A DNA stretch of 64,000 nt from Rhizophagus irregularis (lineage: Eukaryota > Glomeromycota > Glomeromycetes > Glomerales > Glomeraceae): the NCBI RefSeq assembly GCF_026210795.1, contig NC_089429.1, positions 4,402,001 through 4,466,000 on the forward strand. Reading direction: 5' to 3'. Each line of letters opens with the position of its first letter. The stretch's first letter is position 1. Below, piece by piece: positions 45,156-56,149 of this stretch. The notes under the pieces were generated by a model, which did no database searches, was not told the DNA's origin, and saw only the letters and a program-made list of their open reading frames with translations. The position numbers and the translations under genes were made by a program.

Positions 45156-45700
45156 TTTTGTTTACAAGCTTATTATCTGATCGTTATTTTGCTAGTTATA
45201 AAGAATGTTTTTTCTTATTATTATATCTCAAATTTATTTGTTAAACATTTGGGTCTAAAAAATTTACAATGTACTCGTAGGATTATAAAACAATACAAAT
45301 AAAGTATCAATAATAACTGAGTAGTGATAACGTTATATTCTAAAGAAAAAACTGTGTATTATGAATAATGGCCAATTTGATCAAGCTTACAATAGCAGTA
45401 ATATGATATATTATGGGTTTAACGCTGAACTGTCGGAAAAAATAATTAATTGACTAATAATTAATACTAGAATTTTTTCGAAGTTTATCTCAAGAAAAAG
45501 GATAGTTCATCATAAGTTACCTACTGTAAGAATAAAGATAATTACTGCGTCAAATTATATGTGATTTAACACAATAACTAATATCAAATAATCAATATTA
45601 GTATTGATAGAAAACTCAATTTGACATGCTATGAACTTGATGATTGGTTTTTGGCATAAAAAGCCTAATCGGCGTATTAGAACGAAATTTTCCCGAGTTG
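45156..45700. other. Spacer between copies 8 and 9
   Basis: 45190-45510 matches the flank of copy 7 (see 41107-42184). A plus-strand open frame at 45631-45828 overlaps the promoter element and is not believed. Confidence 0.45.
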
Positions 45701-45800
45701 TTAATCATGAAGGCGCAGCAAATTTTTCGGAAATATTTTTTCCCATGTGGCTTGTGTATCTAGTACAACATAGTACGAACCTTTATATGATGCATAAAAT
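45701..45800 (+). promoter_or_regulatory. Promoter of copy 9
   Basis: TTAATCATGAAGGCGCAGCA, then TTTTCGGAAATATTTTTTCC, CATGTGG, two GTAC boxes (TAGTACAACATAGTACGAAC) and TGCATAAAAT, about 74 nt before the ATG. It is nearly a copy of the promoter at 43596. Confidence 0.6.
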
Positions 45801-45873
45801 AAGCCCGCTTCATTTGAAATTTAAATAATTTTTATTTTCTTTTTTTTTAAAAAAAAAAACTTTTTTATCTGCA

Positions 45874-47295
45874 ATGACGAGAGGATATTCATTAGAACAA
45901 GATTTAAGATTATTAATAAATAATCAAAAATATAGTGATGTAGAAATTATATGTGAGGATGAAAAGAAATTACATGGTTGTAGAGCAATTTTAGCGGCAA
46001 GATCCGAAGTATTTGATAGATTACTTTATAATGGAATGAAGGAAAGTTATGAAAAAGAAATTTCTTTTCCAAAGATTAATTCTATTGGAATGGAGATGAT
46101 ATTAGAATATATTTATACAGGATCAATTAAAGAAGAATCTTTAACAAAAGATAATATGATTGAAATTTTTTACGCTGCAGATTATTTTCAATTAACAGAA
46201 CTTCAAAATTTTATAATGAAAACTTTCAAGAATACATTAAAAAAAAATTACACAGAGAACTATTCACCGGAATTATTATCTAAATTTGCGGAAAAAATTC
46301 CATTAACAGAAAATAATATTCTTCTAAATTTATTAGTTGAAGCGGTATCAATTATTCCATTAAATAGAATTGAATTTGGTCGATTATCTATTTCAGGTCT
46401 TCAATATCTTTTAACTTGTACACATGAAGAAGGAACTCCTTTTGCAACCCCAGAATATGAAGTTTTTCGATATAGCGCTATTCTTACAGCAAAACAAGTT
46501 TCTGATAATGCATATAAAGCCCTTATGAAACAGTTACCAACCTTGGAACAAATAAAACAAATAGAAAACCCAATAAAGGTAAAAAATGAAAATAAAATTA
46601 TTACCGATCACCAAAAGGTAGTTAAAGAATTGGAGCCTTTAATTAAATTTATTGATTTCAGAAGAATTGAAGGACAAATTTTGACCGATGTCATCGAACC
46701 ATTAGAAATTATCTCTGAAAAAATAATTTTGGATGTTTATCGACAAAAAGCAAAATTAAATGAATCTGATTTAAATAATATTCGAGGAATACCCATACCA
46801 GTTTGTGTATGGGATGATACAGCATGTGGATCAAAACTTATATTTGAGAATAATGGAAAAATTGTACGCTTACAAAGTCAAACAAAATCATCACGAAATG
46901 TTAAAGCTAAAATGATACTGGAAGATAAAGGTATTTTTGAATGGGATTTTATTATAGAAAAAGCTTGTGGAGATGCTTGGGTAGGAGTATGTTCGCCAGA
47001 AAATTTAAATTATGAATTCTTTGCAGGAAAGCAACCAGTTGGATGGGTATTAGGTACTAAGGGACGTTGTTATAATTCTGGAAATTATATAAACAATTAT
47101 TGTCCATCATTCGGAGATGGTGCAAGAATTACTGTTCATCTGGATATGAATAAAAGAACTTGTGCTTTTACAGTTAACGGTACTAAGTATAAGGAGGTAA
47201 CAGAATGGAATAATTTACCATCAAAGCTTTATCCAGTAGCATCATTATGCTATCCTGGTCGTTTTAGAATTGAGCCTCATCAAAAATATATTTAG
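45874..47295 (+). CDS. BTB-BACK-SPRY protein, copy 9
   Basis: Single exon, 473 residues, start MTRGYSLEQDLRLLINNQKY. The N-terminal 110 residues are almost those of copy 8. SPRY differs: segment 1 RLQSQTKSSR before NVKAK, then CSPENLNYEFFAGKQPVGWV and NSGNYINNYCPSFG. VWDDTACGSKLI keeps the cysteine. It ends CYPGRFRIEPHQKYI. The sharp change in similarity between the two halves suggests recombination between copies. Confidence 0.9.
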   Translation: MTRGYSLEQDLRLLINNQKYSDVEIICEDEKKLHGCRAILAARSEVFDRLLYNGMKESYEKEISFPKINSIGMEMILEYIYTGSIKEESLTKDNMIEIFYAADYFQLTELQNFIMKTFKNTLKKNYTENYSPELLSKFAEKIPLTENNILLNLLVEAVSIIPLNRIEFGRLSISGLQYLLTCTHEEGTPFATPEYEVFRYSAILTAKQVSDNAYKALMKQLPTLEQIKQIENPIKVKNENKIITDHQKVVKELEPLIKFIDFRRIEGQILTDVIEPLEIISEKIILDVYRQKAKLNESDLNNIRGIPIPVCVWDDTACGSKLIFENNGKIVRLQSQTKSSRNVKAKMILEDKGIFEWDFIIEKACGDAWVGVCSPENLNYEFFAGKQPVGWVLGTKGRCYNSGNYINNYCPSFGDGARITVHLDMNKRTCAFTVNGTKYKEVTEWNNLPSKLYPVASLCYPGRFRIEPHQKYI

Positions 47296-47663
47296 TTATG
47301 GAAATTTTATTAATGAGTTTATGAATTTAGTCACTAAATAATGTAATTTTACTTGTAAATTATCAAGTCTAAAAATTGCAGTGTAATAGGTTGATAAAAA
47401 CAGTATCACACTAACTAAATAGTTTGATAAATTTGAAAAAAAATTGAGGGTTATGAGAATTTATTTTTTTATTTGAGTCGAATCTTACTAGTATAAAAAT
47501 TATTACTTTAGTAGAAATCAAAATATATAACTAGTTTCCTTTATGTATTCATTAGACAGAATCTCTTAGATTCGATTTATTTGATTTATTTAATAAATTT
47601 AATTGACGAATAATATTTAATTTTAAGGTATTTTTGTATTTGTATTTGTTATACATAGGGATT

Positions 47664-47787
47664 GTGTCACTCATGATCACAATTGCGAGTGATTAGCTGT
47701 CTTCGTTTACTTATTTCCCGGCCTCATATAGATAGCCGGGAAATTACTAATTTTAGTTTAAATAATTAAATATTTAATGAGTGACAC
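47664..47787. repeat. Fold-back element with GTGTCACTCAT ends
   Basis: GTGTCACTCAT at 47664-47674 pairs with ATGAGTGACAC at 47777-47787, both perfect. Inside, ATTTCCCGGC (47713-47722) and GCCGGGAAAT (47735-47744) form a perfect 10-bp stem with a 12-nt loop. Confidence 0.65.
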
Positions 47788-47804
47788 GCACCAGGGGATT
47801 ACCC

Positions 47805-47887
47805 ATTTATTTCATGGGAAGGGAACATTAGGGGTTTTTCCTTTCGGGAAAAAAACCCTATTATTCCCAACTCCTCATGAAATAAAT
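47805..47887. repeat. Fold-back element with ATTTATTTCATG ends
   Basis: ATTTATTTCATG at 47805-47816 pairs with CATGAAATAAAT at 47876-47887 (perfect, 12 bp). Inner GGGAA / TTCCC and GGGTTTTTCC with GGAAAAAAACCC extend the hairpin over nearly the whole 83 bp. It starts 17 bp after the previous fold-back. Confidence 0.65.
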
Positions 47888-48033
47888 AATTCGAATGCCA
47901 AAAAAATTTATTATTTATACTTTTGCTCAAAGTAACAAACTTGTTTCACATTTATCTACACTTACCAATAAATATACATTGAATACCATTCGTACCATTC
48001 GAGAAAACCTGTTAGTTGTTAAACCTTAATTTG

Positions 48034-48054
48034 TTAATCATGAAGGCGCAGCAA
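48034..48054 (+). promoter_or_regulatory. Orphan GAAGGCGCAGCAA promoter element
   Basis: TTAATCATGAAGGCGCAGCA plus A is identical to the element of copy 9 but no BTB-SPRY start follows within 1.2 kb. It is probably all that is left of a lost copy. Confidence 0.5.
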
Positions 48055-49188
48055 TAATTCTCGTTCATCGTATACAGTATAGTAAGTGAGTAAACTCTTC
48101 TTTTTTTCTTTTTTTCCGTATTAAAAATATTTTTTTAAATCTATTAGATGATAAAGAAGTTAAATATTCTTAAAGAACTTAAGTATGGAATATTATCATT
48201 CAATTGTAAACTATATTTGAAACGCGTTTTCTTACAGATTTTATAATATTAATTTAATACTTCAGTTTAATGAAGCAAGACTTGCACTTGCAAGACTTGG
48301 GTGACTAATAAGAGTCATTTAACAAGTATGGAATACAAACATTTTTATTAATATTGTTTAAATATTTGTGAAAGAAATAGATTTTTTTTTTAACTGTCAT
48401 AATACATTTATTTTTCAATTTTACAGCGCGATTTCAGTGCTTTGCAAATAAGTTGTTCGGCAGGTATGGAACCACTCAAGTATTAATATTAATTTTTTTA
48501 TTAAAACAACTCTAATATTCATAACAATATTAATGTATTTTTAGCTGAAACAAGCCCTTGGAGTCATTTTGTATTTTTTTTATGCGTATTTAAAAATTAT
48601 TTCATTAAAAATAATGTTTGTTTATTTGCTTATTGAAATTGATTCTATTGTAATAAAGTGTAAAAGCACTAATTTTTAAATAAAGAATAAAATTATATAA
48701 AATCTTTTATATATAATATTTCAAAAAAAAATTTTTTTTTTTTTGATAAATGTTACGACTGTTACGTATAAATTATCTAAATACTTTCTGTTGTACGGAT
48801 CACGTGATATTTAAGGAGTATTAAAGTGAGTAACGTAAGGCAAAAAAATTTCATCTTTACGTTCCTCATCCGTTCATCCTATTTTGCAGAGCCAAATTTA
48901 AAAACGAAATTTACAGGACCGGAATTGTAAGTAATGCCGGCCGGTATCTGGAAAAGGAAATAATTTCCTGACTGGGATTATCAAATTATCCATAAGAGGA
49001 AAATTTTACAAAATTACATACAACCTTTTTCCGGGGACTCACTTGGTGATCGAAATGTCGATCATTTTGGCCAAAAATTAACGTGTCCGGATATCCAAAA
49101 TTTTTATCCGTTCAATCCGGAATCCAAATACCGTAGGTATCTGTTAAAAAACGGATAACGGAAATGAACTCTAATCGGAAATACTATT

Positions 49189-49236
49189 TTCCATATGTTG
49201 GTACAACCTTGTACGAAAACTTTGTTATATAAATAA
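49189..49236 (+). promoter_or_regulatory. Core promoter of copy 10
   Basis: TTCCATATGTTGGTACAACC, then TTGTACGAAAAC, TTTGTTATATAAAT, about 82-130 nt before the ATG. The CCATATG, GTAC and TATA parts match the other copies; the GAAGGCGCAGCAA part is absent. Confidence 0.5.
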
Positions 49237-49317
49237 GGTTCCTTTTGAATTATTTATTTATTAGTATTTATTTTTTTTGAAAAAAATTAAATTATTTCTT
49301 TTTTTTTTTCCTAAACA

Positions 49318-50745
49318 ATGATGAGAGGAGATTCATTAGAACAAGATTTGAGATTATTAATAAATAATCCAAAATATAGTGATGTAGAAATTTTATGTGA
49401 AGATAAAAAGAAATTATATGGTTGTAGAGCAATTTTAGCTGCAAGGTCCGAAGTATTTGATAGGTTACTTTATAATGGAATGAAGGAAAGTTACGAAAAT
49501 CAAATTTCATTTCCAAAGATCAATTCAATTGGAATGGAAATCATATTAGAATATATATATACGGGATCAATTAAAGAAGAGTCTTTAACAAAAGATAATG
49601 TGATAGAGTCTTATTACGCTGCAGATTTTTTACAATTAACTGAACTTCAGAATTTTATTATGAACACTTTTAAAAAAACATTAAAAAATTATTGTACAGA
49701 AAATTATTCACCAGAGTTACTATCTAAATTTGCGGAAAAAATTCCATTAACAGAAGATAATATTTTTTTAAATTTATTAGTTGAAGCGGTAGCAGTTATA
49801 CCATTAAATAATATTGAATTTGGTCGATTATCTATTAAAGGTATTCAGTATCTTTTATCTTGTACATATGAAAAGGAAAAGCTTTTTGCGACCGTTGAAT
49901 ATGAGGTCTTTCGATATAGTGCTATTCTTGCAGCAAAACAAGTTTCTAATGATGCTCATAAAACTCTTATGGAACGGTTACCAACCCTTGAACAATTAGA
50001 ACAAGTAATGAATTCGGCTCAAGTAGATAATGATGATAAATCAATTATCAATCACCAAGAAATTGCTAAAGAATTGGAACCTTTAGTGAAATATATTGAT
50101 TTCATGAGAATTGATGGACAAATATTGGTTGAGATTATTGAACCATTAGGAATTATTCCAGCAAAAATAATTTTGTTTGTTTATCGAAAAAAAGTAAGAT
50201 TAACTAAATCTGAATTAAATAATACTCGAGGAATACCCATTCCAATTTATTCAAAATATGTTTGGGATGAGTTAGAACGTGGATCAAATGTTCTTATTAA
50301 AGAAAATGGAAAAATTGTATGTTTAAAAAGTGCAACTGATTCATGGCGAAATGTTAGAGCCAAAATGATACTAGAAGGTAAAGGAATTTTTGAATGGGAT
50401 TTTATTATGGAAAAAGCTTGTGTAAATGCTTGGGTGGGAGTATGTGCACCAGAAAATTTAAGTTACGAATTCTTTGCAGGAAAACAACTAACTGGATGGG
50501 TATTAGGTACCAATGGATATTGTTATAACTCTAATAAAGGATCAAGTTATTGCCCACCATTTGGAGATGGTTCAAGAATTACTGTTCATTTGGATATGAA
50601 TAAAAGAACTTGTTCTTTTATCGTTAACGGTACAAAATATCCGGAAGTGTCAGCATGGAATAATTTACCATCAAAGCTTTATCCGGTAGCATCTTTTAAT
50701 TATCCTGCTCGACTTCGAATTCAGCCCCATCAGAAAAGTGTTTAA
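49318..50745 (+). CDS. BTB-BACK-SPRY protein, copy 10
   Basis: Single exon, 475 residues, start MMRGDSLEQDLRLLINN (second ATG at 49321 also possible). The BACK part has EKEKLFATVEYEVF, shared only with copy 7. VWDELERGSNVLI replaces the usual DESACGS, losing the cysteine. SPRY has CLKSATDSWR then NVRAK, CAPENLSYEFFAGKQLTGWV and NSNKGSSYCPPFG, and ends SFNYPARLRIQPHQKSV. Copies 10, 11 and 12 form one subgroup by SPRY. Confidence 0.9.
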   Translation: MMRGDSLEQDLRLLINNPKYSDVEILCEDKKKLYGCRAILAARSEVFDRLLYNGMKESYENQISFPKINSIGMEIILEYIYTGSIKEESLTKDNVIESYYAADFLQLTELQNFIMNTFKKTLKNYCTENYSPELLSKFAEKIPLTEDNIFLNLLVEAVAVIPLNNIEFGRLSIKGIQYLLSCTYEKEKLFATVEYEVFRYSAILAAKQVSNDAHKTLMERLPTLEQLEQVMNSAQVDNDDKSIINHQEIAKELEPLVKYIDFMRIDGQILVEIIEPLGIIPAKIILFVYRKKVRLTKSELNNTRGIPIPIYSKYVWDELERGSNVLIKENGKIVCLKSATDSWRNVRAKMILEGKGIFEWDFIMEKACVNAWVGVCAPENLSYEFFAGKQLTGWVLGTNGYCYNSNKGSSYCPPFGDGSRITVHLDMNKRTCSFIVNGTKYPEVSAWNNLPSKLYPVASFNYPARLRIQPHQKSV

Positions 50746-52964
50746 TCATTTTATATAAGCTTTTGTTTTAGATAATCAGATTTTTTTTTATGTTTTTGTT
50801 ATAGAAATTTTTAGATACTCAGATTTTTTTTATAAACTTTTGTTATAGAAATTTTAGATAATCAGATTTAGTTCATGATAAAAAAAATACTCAAAAAGTA
50901 ATGACAAATTTCTGATCAGAATAAATAATTTATTTGTTATCCGTTATTTATTTATCTCGGTAGAGCTTATTCGTAATGTAGAGCTATTATAATTTTTTTG
51001 TTATTATTTAGTAGTTATTTAATACTTGAACTTGCATAGCTATTTCCTATTAACGTAAAAGGGTTGATAAAATATGTGAGCACTGCATGAACGTCGCTCG
51101 TAAAATGTAACATAAAAAGGTAACAATACGGAGTTTTTGAACCGATGATCCTTCCTCTTTTGGATAATGTCAGGCTGCATTACGTAATTCTGGCCCTGAA
51201 GAGATGTGTAGCAATGAGTGCCGATCTCTTGTTACCTATTTATATATTACCCGGAGTCCCTGGTCCGCCTAAGGATCAACAGAAATTACTATATAAATTC
51301 GGATAAAGCCCAAATTATTGTTCTTCCTTAATTAGCATTGACCTGCATATATGTTATAATACAATATGGGTTAGCACCATGTCTATAAAAAAACAAACTC
51401 CGATAAATGATCGTTTTTCTAGTTAGAAACTCAGACACGTGATCATTTTTCTGAAAAATTTTTTTATAGGGGATGATAAGTATTAAGTCTGGTAATTTTA
51501 ATTTTAATTTTCAATATGAAAATAGTACTATGCAAAAATGCTCAAATCTGTTACCGATTTTCAACCATAAAAAAAATGAAAAATGCTTGCTATTTTAATA
51601 ATAACCGCTTGCATTTAGAAATTTGTTGGACACTTGTGTAGCAATTTTCAATTTTTAGTGTGATCAACAAAAATTAACCCCATAAACACTGACAAACCCT
51701 TGCTTCACATTTATCTACGCATACAAATTACTAGCGAATGGGAACTATTAGAGCATCTGAAGTGCTATAATCAAATGTAAAAGAATAAATATAAAGTAAA
51801 AAAATGTATCATGAAAAAAATGTTTCGACTAAAAAAAAACTAATTACTAAAGAATATACAGTATATAATATAAAATAAATTTCGTGATAAAAAATTTTTT
51901 TTAAAAAAATCTTTCTACAAACTTTTTATTATGAAAAAAAAAAGTATTACATTTTTAATTTATGTAGCAATAAAAAAATGACTAATAGCCACGTACTGTA
52001 CATCTGTGCTAAAATTACATTGGCCATTAGCCCATTACACGTGGCGGTCTTGAGTATAATTTACTATCCTCTGCAGCTTCGCTACGCTTCGAAAAAATAA
52101 TTGTAAAATATAGTGAGTTACGAGTTAATTAGAACAAATTTAAACAAAAGTTATACAGAATTATAAAAGTAACATATAATTAATGTGTAATTCGAAAGAT
52201 TATAGAAATAAAAATAGTATGAAATAAAGAGTTCAAGTGGTATTACCTATAGTTTCTAAATTGTACAATTCAGTATTTACTATCGTATGTCATAAAAATA
52301 TATTAATTATTTTATATAACAGCATATCAAACAACCAAATTCACACTTAATAAATTTAATTAATTTCAGTTTAATTTTAATTGATATATAATATACTAAA
52401 TACCACCTAAATAAAACTTGTTATCTATTAATGAACTTGATTGACTAAAATAATTATGTATAAACAAAAAATTTCCCTAGATAATAAGGCGATATGAAGT
52501 TTCTAATATCAAAATTTACTTTAATTTAAACTGGTCGCACGGGTTTTAATTTTTAAGGGCAAAATTTTTTTATCATCTAATCATGTATCAAGAAATTTCA
52601 CATATTAAAATTTTGTATCAATTTGCATATTATAATATTATAACAAATAAATACTATTTAGGTAAAATCAATACATTCTTAACTTTAGTTTATCATATGA
52701 CACAATTTTAGAGCAATTTTATTGGTTAAACACAAAAAAATTAAAATTTGGATCAAATTTTTATAACTTTATGTCGCCGGCTATACTAATTTTCGCCCCT
52801 ACTTCTATTGATTCTGGCTAGTGAACCGTGTCCGATTGACCAACATTTGGAATTTTTTGTTTTGTAATCATTTGTAATCATCCGGACCCATGTCTTCTGC
52901 CGTCATTATATGGAATCCAAGCTAATTCCACGTCGGATCCAAGAGGCGAAAATTAGTATAACCT
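50746..52964. other. Spacer between copies 10 and 11, repeated after copy 11
   Basis: Blocks here recur in order in 54780-55470: GAGCATCTGAAGTGCTATAA, GTACTGTACATCTGTGCTAA, ACATTGGCCATTAG, GGCGGTCTTGAGT, CCTCTGC(A)GC TTCG and AAATAGTATGAAATAAAGAG. At 51375-51470 an inverted-repeat element (CTATAAAAAAAC ... TTTTTTTATAGGGG) is possible. No gene. Confidence 0.5.
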
Positions 52965-53050
52965 ATGATGAAGGCGCAGCAATGATTTTCGGAAATATTT
53001 ATCCATATGGCTAGTACAAAATCTTTGTTGCATAAATTATTGCATAAATA
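52965..53050 (+). promoter_or_regulatory. Promoter of copy 11
   Basis: ATGATGAAGGCGCAGCAATG, TTTTCGGAAATATTTATCCA, TATGGCTAGTACAAAATCTT, TGTTGCATAAAT in the order seen at 43596 and 45701, ending about 48 nt before the ATG. Confidence 0.6.
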
Positions 53051-53097
53051 AAGTTTAATTTTTTTTTTAAAAAAAATTTTTTTTTTTTTATAAAGAA

Positions 53098-54540
53098 ATG
53101 GAACCGAGTTACAGTAAAAATTACAGGGCAAGAGGATATTCATTAGAACAAGATTTGAGATTATTAATAAATAATCCAAAATATAGTGATATAGAAATTT
53201 TATGTGAAGATGAAAAGAAATTACATGGTTGTAGGGCAATTTTAGCTGCAAGGTCCGAAGTATTTGATAGATTACTTTATAATGGAATGAAGGAAAGTTA
53301 TGATAAACAAATTTCTTTTCCAAAGATTAGTTCAATTGGAATGGAAATAATATTAGAATATATATATACGGGATCAATTAAAGAAGAATCTTTAACAAAA
53401 GATAATACTGTCGAAGCATTTTACGCTGCCGACTATTTTCAATTACCGGACCTTCAGGATTTTATCATGAAAACAGTTAAGAATACCAATTTTGCAAAAA
53501 ATTATTCACCAGAATTATTATCTAAAATTTCGGAAAAAATTCCATTATCGGAAGATAATATCTTTTTAAATTTATTAGTTGAAGCGGTAGCAGCTATACC
53601 ATTAAATAATATTGAATTTGGTCGATTATCTATTGCAGGTCTTAAATATCTTTTATCTTGTACAAATGAAAAGAAAAAGCCTTTTGCAACTCCTGAATAT
53701 GAAGTTTTTCGATATAGTGCTATTCTTGCAGCAAAACAAGTTTCTAATGATGCACATAAAATTCTTATAGAACAGTTACCAACCCTTGAACAAATAGAAA
53801 AGGTAGTGAATTCGGCTAAAGTAGAAAATGATGATAAATTAATTATCGATCAAAAGGTTGCTAAAGAATTGGAACCTTTAGTGAAATATATTGATTTTAT
53901 GAGAATTGATGGACAAATTTTGGCCGATATTATTGAACCATTAGAAATTATCCCAGCAACTGTTATTTTGGATATTTATCGACAAAAAGCAAGATTAAAT
54001 AAATCTGAGTTAAATGATACTCGAGGAATACCTATCCAAATTTATTCAAAATATGTTTGGGATGAGTCTGAATGTGGATCAAATGTTCTTATTGAAGATA
54101 ATGGAAAAATTGTATATTTAAAAAGTAGAACTGGTTCATGGCGAAATGTTAGAGCTAAAATGGTACTAGAAGGTAAAGGAATTTTTGAATGGGACGTTAT
54201 TATGGAGAAAGCTTGTGTAGATGCCTGGGTAGGAGTATGTGCACCAGAAAATTTAAGTTATGAATTCTTTGCAGGAAGGCAACCAACTGGATGGGTATTA
54301 GGTACCAATGGATATTGCGCTAATTCTAACAAGGGAATAATTTACTGCTCATCTTTCGGAGATGGTACAAGAATTACTGTTCATTTAGATATGAATAAAA
54401 GAACTTGTTCTTTTACAGTTAATGGTACAAAATATCCGGAAGTGTCAGCATGGAATAATTTACCTGCAAAGCTTTACCCAGTAGTATCTTTTAATCATCC
54501 TGCTCGACTTAGAATTCAGCCTCATCAGAAAGATGTTTAA
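53098..54540 (+). CDS. BTB-BACK-SPRY protein, copy 11, with extended N-terminus
   Basis: Single exon, 480 residues. In place of the usual MTRGYS it starts MEPSYSKNYRARGYSLEQDL. The extra 30-odd bases between the ATG and the conserved AGAGGATATTC contain TTACAG twice (GAGTTACAGTAAAAATTACA G), as if filled in after a break. No splice donor is seen that would remove them. BTB, BACK and SPRY are otherwise intact. SPRY segments are YLKSRTGSWR and NSNKGIIYCSSFG, close to copies 10 and 12. It ends SFNHPARLRIQPHQKDV. Confidence 0.9.
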   Translation: MEPSYSKNYRARGYSLEQDLRLLINNPKYSDIEILCEDEKKLHGCRAILAARSEVFDRLLYNGMKESYDKQISFPKISSIGMEIILEYIYTGSIKEESLTKDNTVEAFYAADYFQLPDLQDFIMKTVKNTNFAKNYSPELLSKISEKIPLSEDNIFLNLLVEAVAAIPLNNIEFGRLSIAGLKYLLSCTNEKKKPFATPEYEVFRYSAILAAKQVSNDAHKILIEQLPTLEQIEKVVNSAKVENDDKLIIDQKVAKELEPLVKYIDFMRIDGQILADIIEPLEIIPATVILDIYRQKARLNKSELNDTRGIPIQIYSKYVWDESECGSNVLIEDNGKIVYLKSRTGSWRNVRAKMVLEGKGIFEWDVIMEKACVDAWVGVCAPENLSYEFFAGRQPTGWVLGTNGYCANSNKGIIYCSSFGDGTRITVHLDMNKRTCSFTVNGTKYPEVSAWNNLPAKLYPVVSFNHPARLRIQPHQKDV

Positions 54541-55805
54541 ATTATAGGAAATTATTTTATCATTTTTATATAAGTTTATTAAAAAATATTCTAATCGGAA
54601 TACTAAGAGGTGTATTTATTATAGATTTGTCCCGATTGAATTTACTCTAATGTAGAGGAGTGAATATATTAGAATTTTTCAAAGTTTGTCAAAATGTTTT
54701 GGTTTAGTATTATGAAATTTGTATAGCTATTAATGTAAAAGGTGATAAAGTATGCGATATATGGTAAAATTTATTTTTCATAATCAAAGTAGAAAACTTG
54801 TTTTATATTTATCTATACTTATAAATGACTAGGGAAGGGGAACCGTTAGACAGTTAGAGCATCCGAAGCGTTATAATAATTAACTCGGCACTAAACTATT
54901 TTTTATAATTTAATATATTTAATAAACTTTATACAACTTTAATTTATTTTTTTTAAAAATATTCATTTTAGTGAACATTTTTTTTTCATACATTTTTTTT
55001 TTAGTATATATTTTTTATTACTGATCGATAAAAAAAATTTATTACATGTTTAATTTATATAGCAACGCAACTTTTTTTTACAATAAAAAAATAATTAATA
55101 GTCATATACTGTACATCTGTACTAAAATTTTATTGGCCATTACACGCGGTGGTCTTGAGTGTCCTCTGCTGCGCTTCAAGAAATCATTTTAATATTTACC
55201 CTATAAAAAACTGGATACGTTTTTTATAAAGTTTTTGTGATTTTTTTCCTTAGAAATAACGTATCATAAGAGAATACGGAAAAATGCATTAAACTAACGA
55301 GAAATTTTTGACAAAAGTTATATAAGAATTATAAGAATAAAATATAATTATTGCGTAGTTCAAAAGATTATAAAATAAAAATAGTATGAAACAAAGAGCT
55401 TAGTGTAAATTTTAAATCGTATAGTTCAGTATTTAGCGTGTCAATTACTGTCTAGAGCACTCCTAAGTCTTTTACAATTTACCCAGATTAAAAATTGAAT
55501 AGCACCCGGATACAACTTCTATCCTGACAATACTAAAAGAATTTAATATACAAGACTTTAAATTTTGTATTAAATATGCAGATTTTTAAAGAAGTGCTAG
55601 ACGGTAATAAGCAATGAATCAAATTTATTGGTAGCACAACATTTAAACGAGATGAAAATGTATCAAATATTTAACCAAATTCACACTTACTAAATTTTAA
55701 AATTGACAAGTTACAATACTTGACGAAAGAAATTATTTATACAGTATATTGATTTCAGTCTAATCGAAGTATAATATACTGAATAACAACTTCAGTAAAT
55801 CATTA
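54541..55805. other. Spacer between copy 11 and the pseudogene
   Basis: 54780-55470 is a diverged copy of 51690-52290 (see the spacer after copy 10). No gene. Confidence 0.5.
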
Positions 55806-55890
55806 TAATCATGATAAAGGCGTAGCAATGACGGATTCACGGAAATGCTTTGTTCCATATAGTTAGTACAACATCTTTGTTACATAAATG
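55806..55890 (+). promoter_or_regulatory. Promoter of the pseudogene copy
   Basis: AATCATGATAAAGGCGTAGC, ATTCACGGAAATGC, TTCCATATAGTTAGTACAAC, ATCTTTGTTACATAAATG: all parts of the shared promoter are present with point changes, as expected without selection. Confidence 0.55.
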
Positions 55891-55920
55891 AAGTTTCATT
55901 TGAAAGTTGAAAAAAAAAAT

Positions 55921-56097
55921 TTATCGCCGTTTTCAAAATGATGTATTCAGTTAAATTGAATAAAAAAAAAGAAAACCGAAAACCGGACGAAAACCGGACG
56001 AAATATGGTCAAAAAACGGACGAAAACCGGGCGAATATTGGTATTCGAATATACAATCACAAATAAATTGCGTACACTATTTTGAAAACGGCGATAA
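55921..56097. mobile_element. MITE, TTATCGCCG family, 177 bp
   Basis: TTATCGCCGTTTTCAAAAT at 55921-55939 and ATTTTGAAAACGGCGATAA at 56079-56097 are perfect 19-bp inverted repeats. The inside has three to four ACCGGACGAAA-like direct repeats and no ORF. It lies between the promoter and the first codon of the pseudogene. Ends match the larger element at 31365-31757. Confidence 0.85.
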
Positions 56098-56149
56098 ATA
56101 AAAAACTTCACTTTTTATATAAATAAAGAATTTTTTTTTCTTCTAAGCA

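Larger units (their letters stand above)
47296..49188. other. Spacer with fold-backs and an orphan promoter element
   Basis: Holds the fold-back pair at 47664-47887 and the orphan GAAGGCGCAGCAA element at 48034. 48780-49170 carries several TCCGG / CCGG blocks that may be remains of an inverted-repeat element. No gene. Confidence 0.4.
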
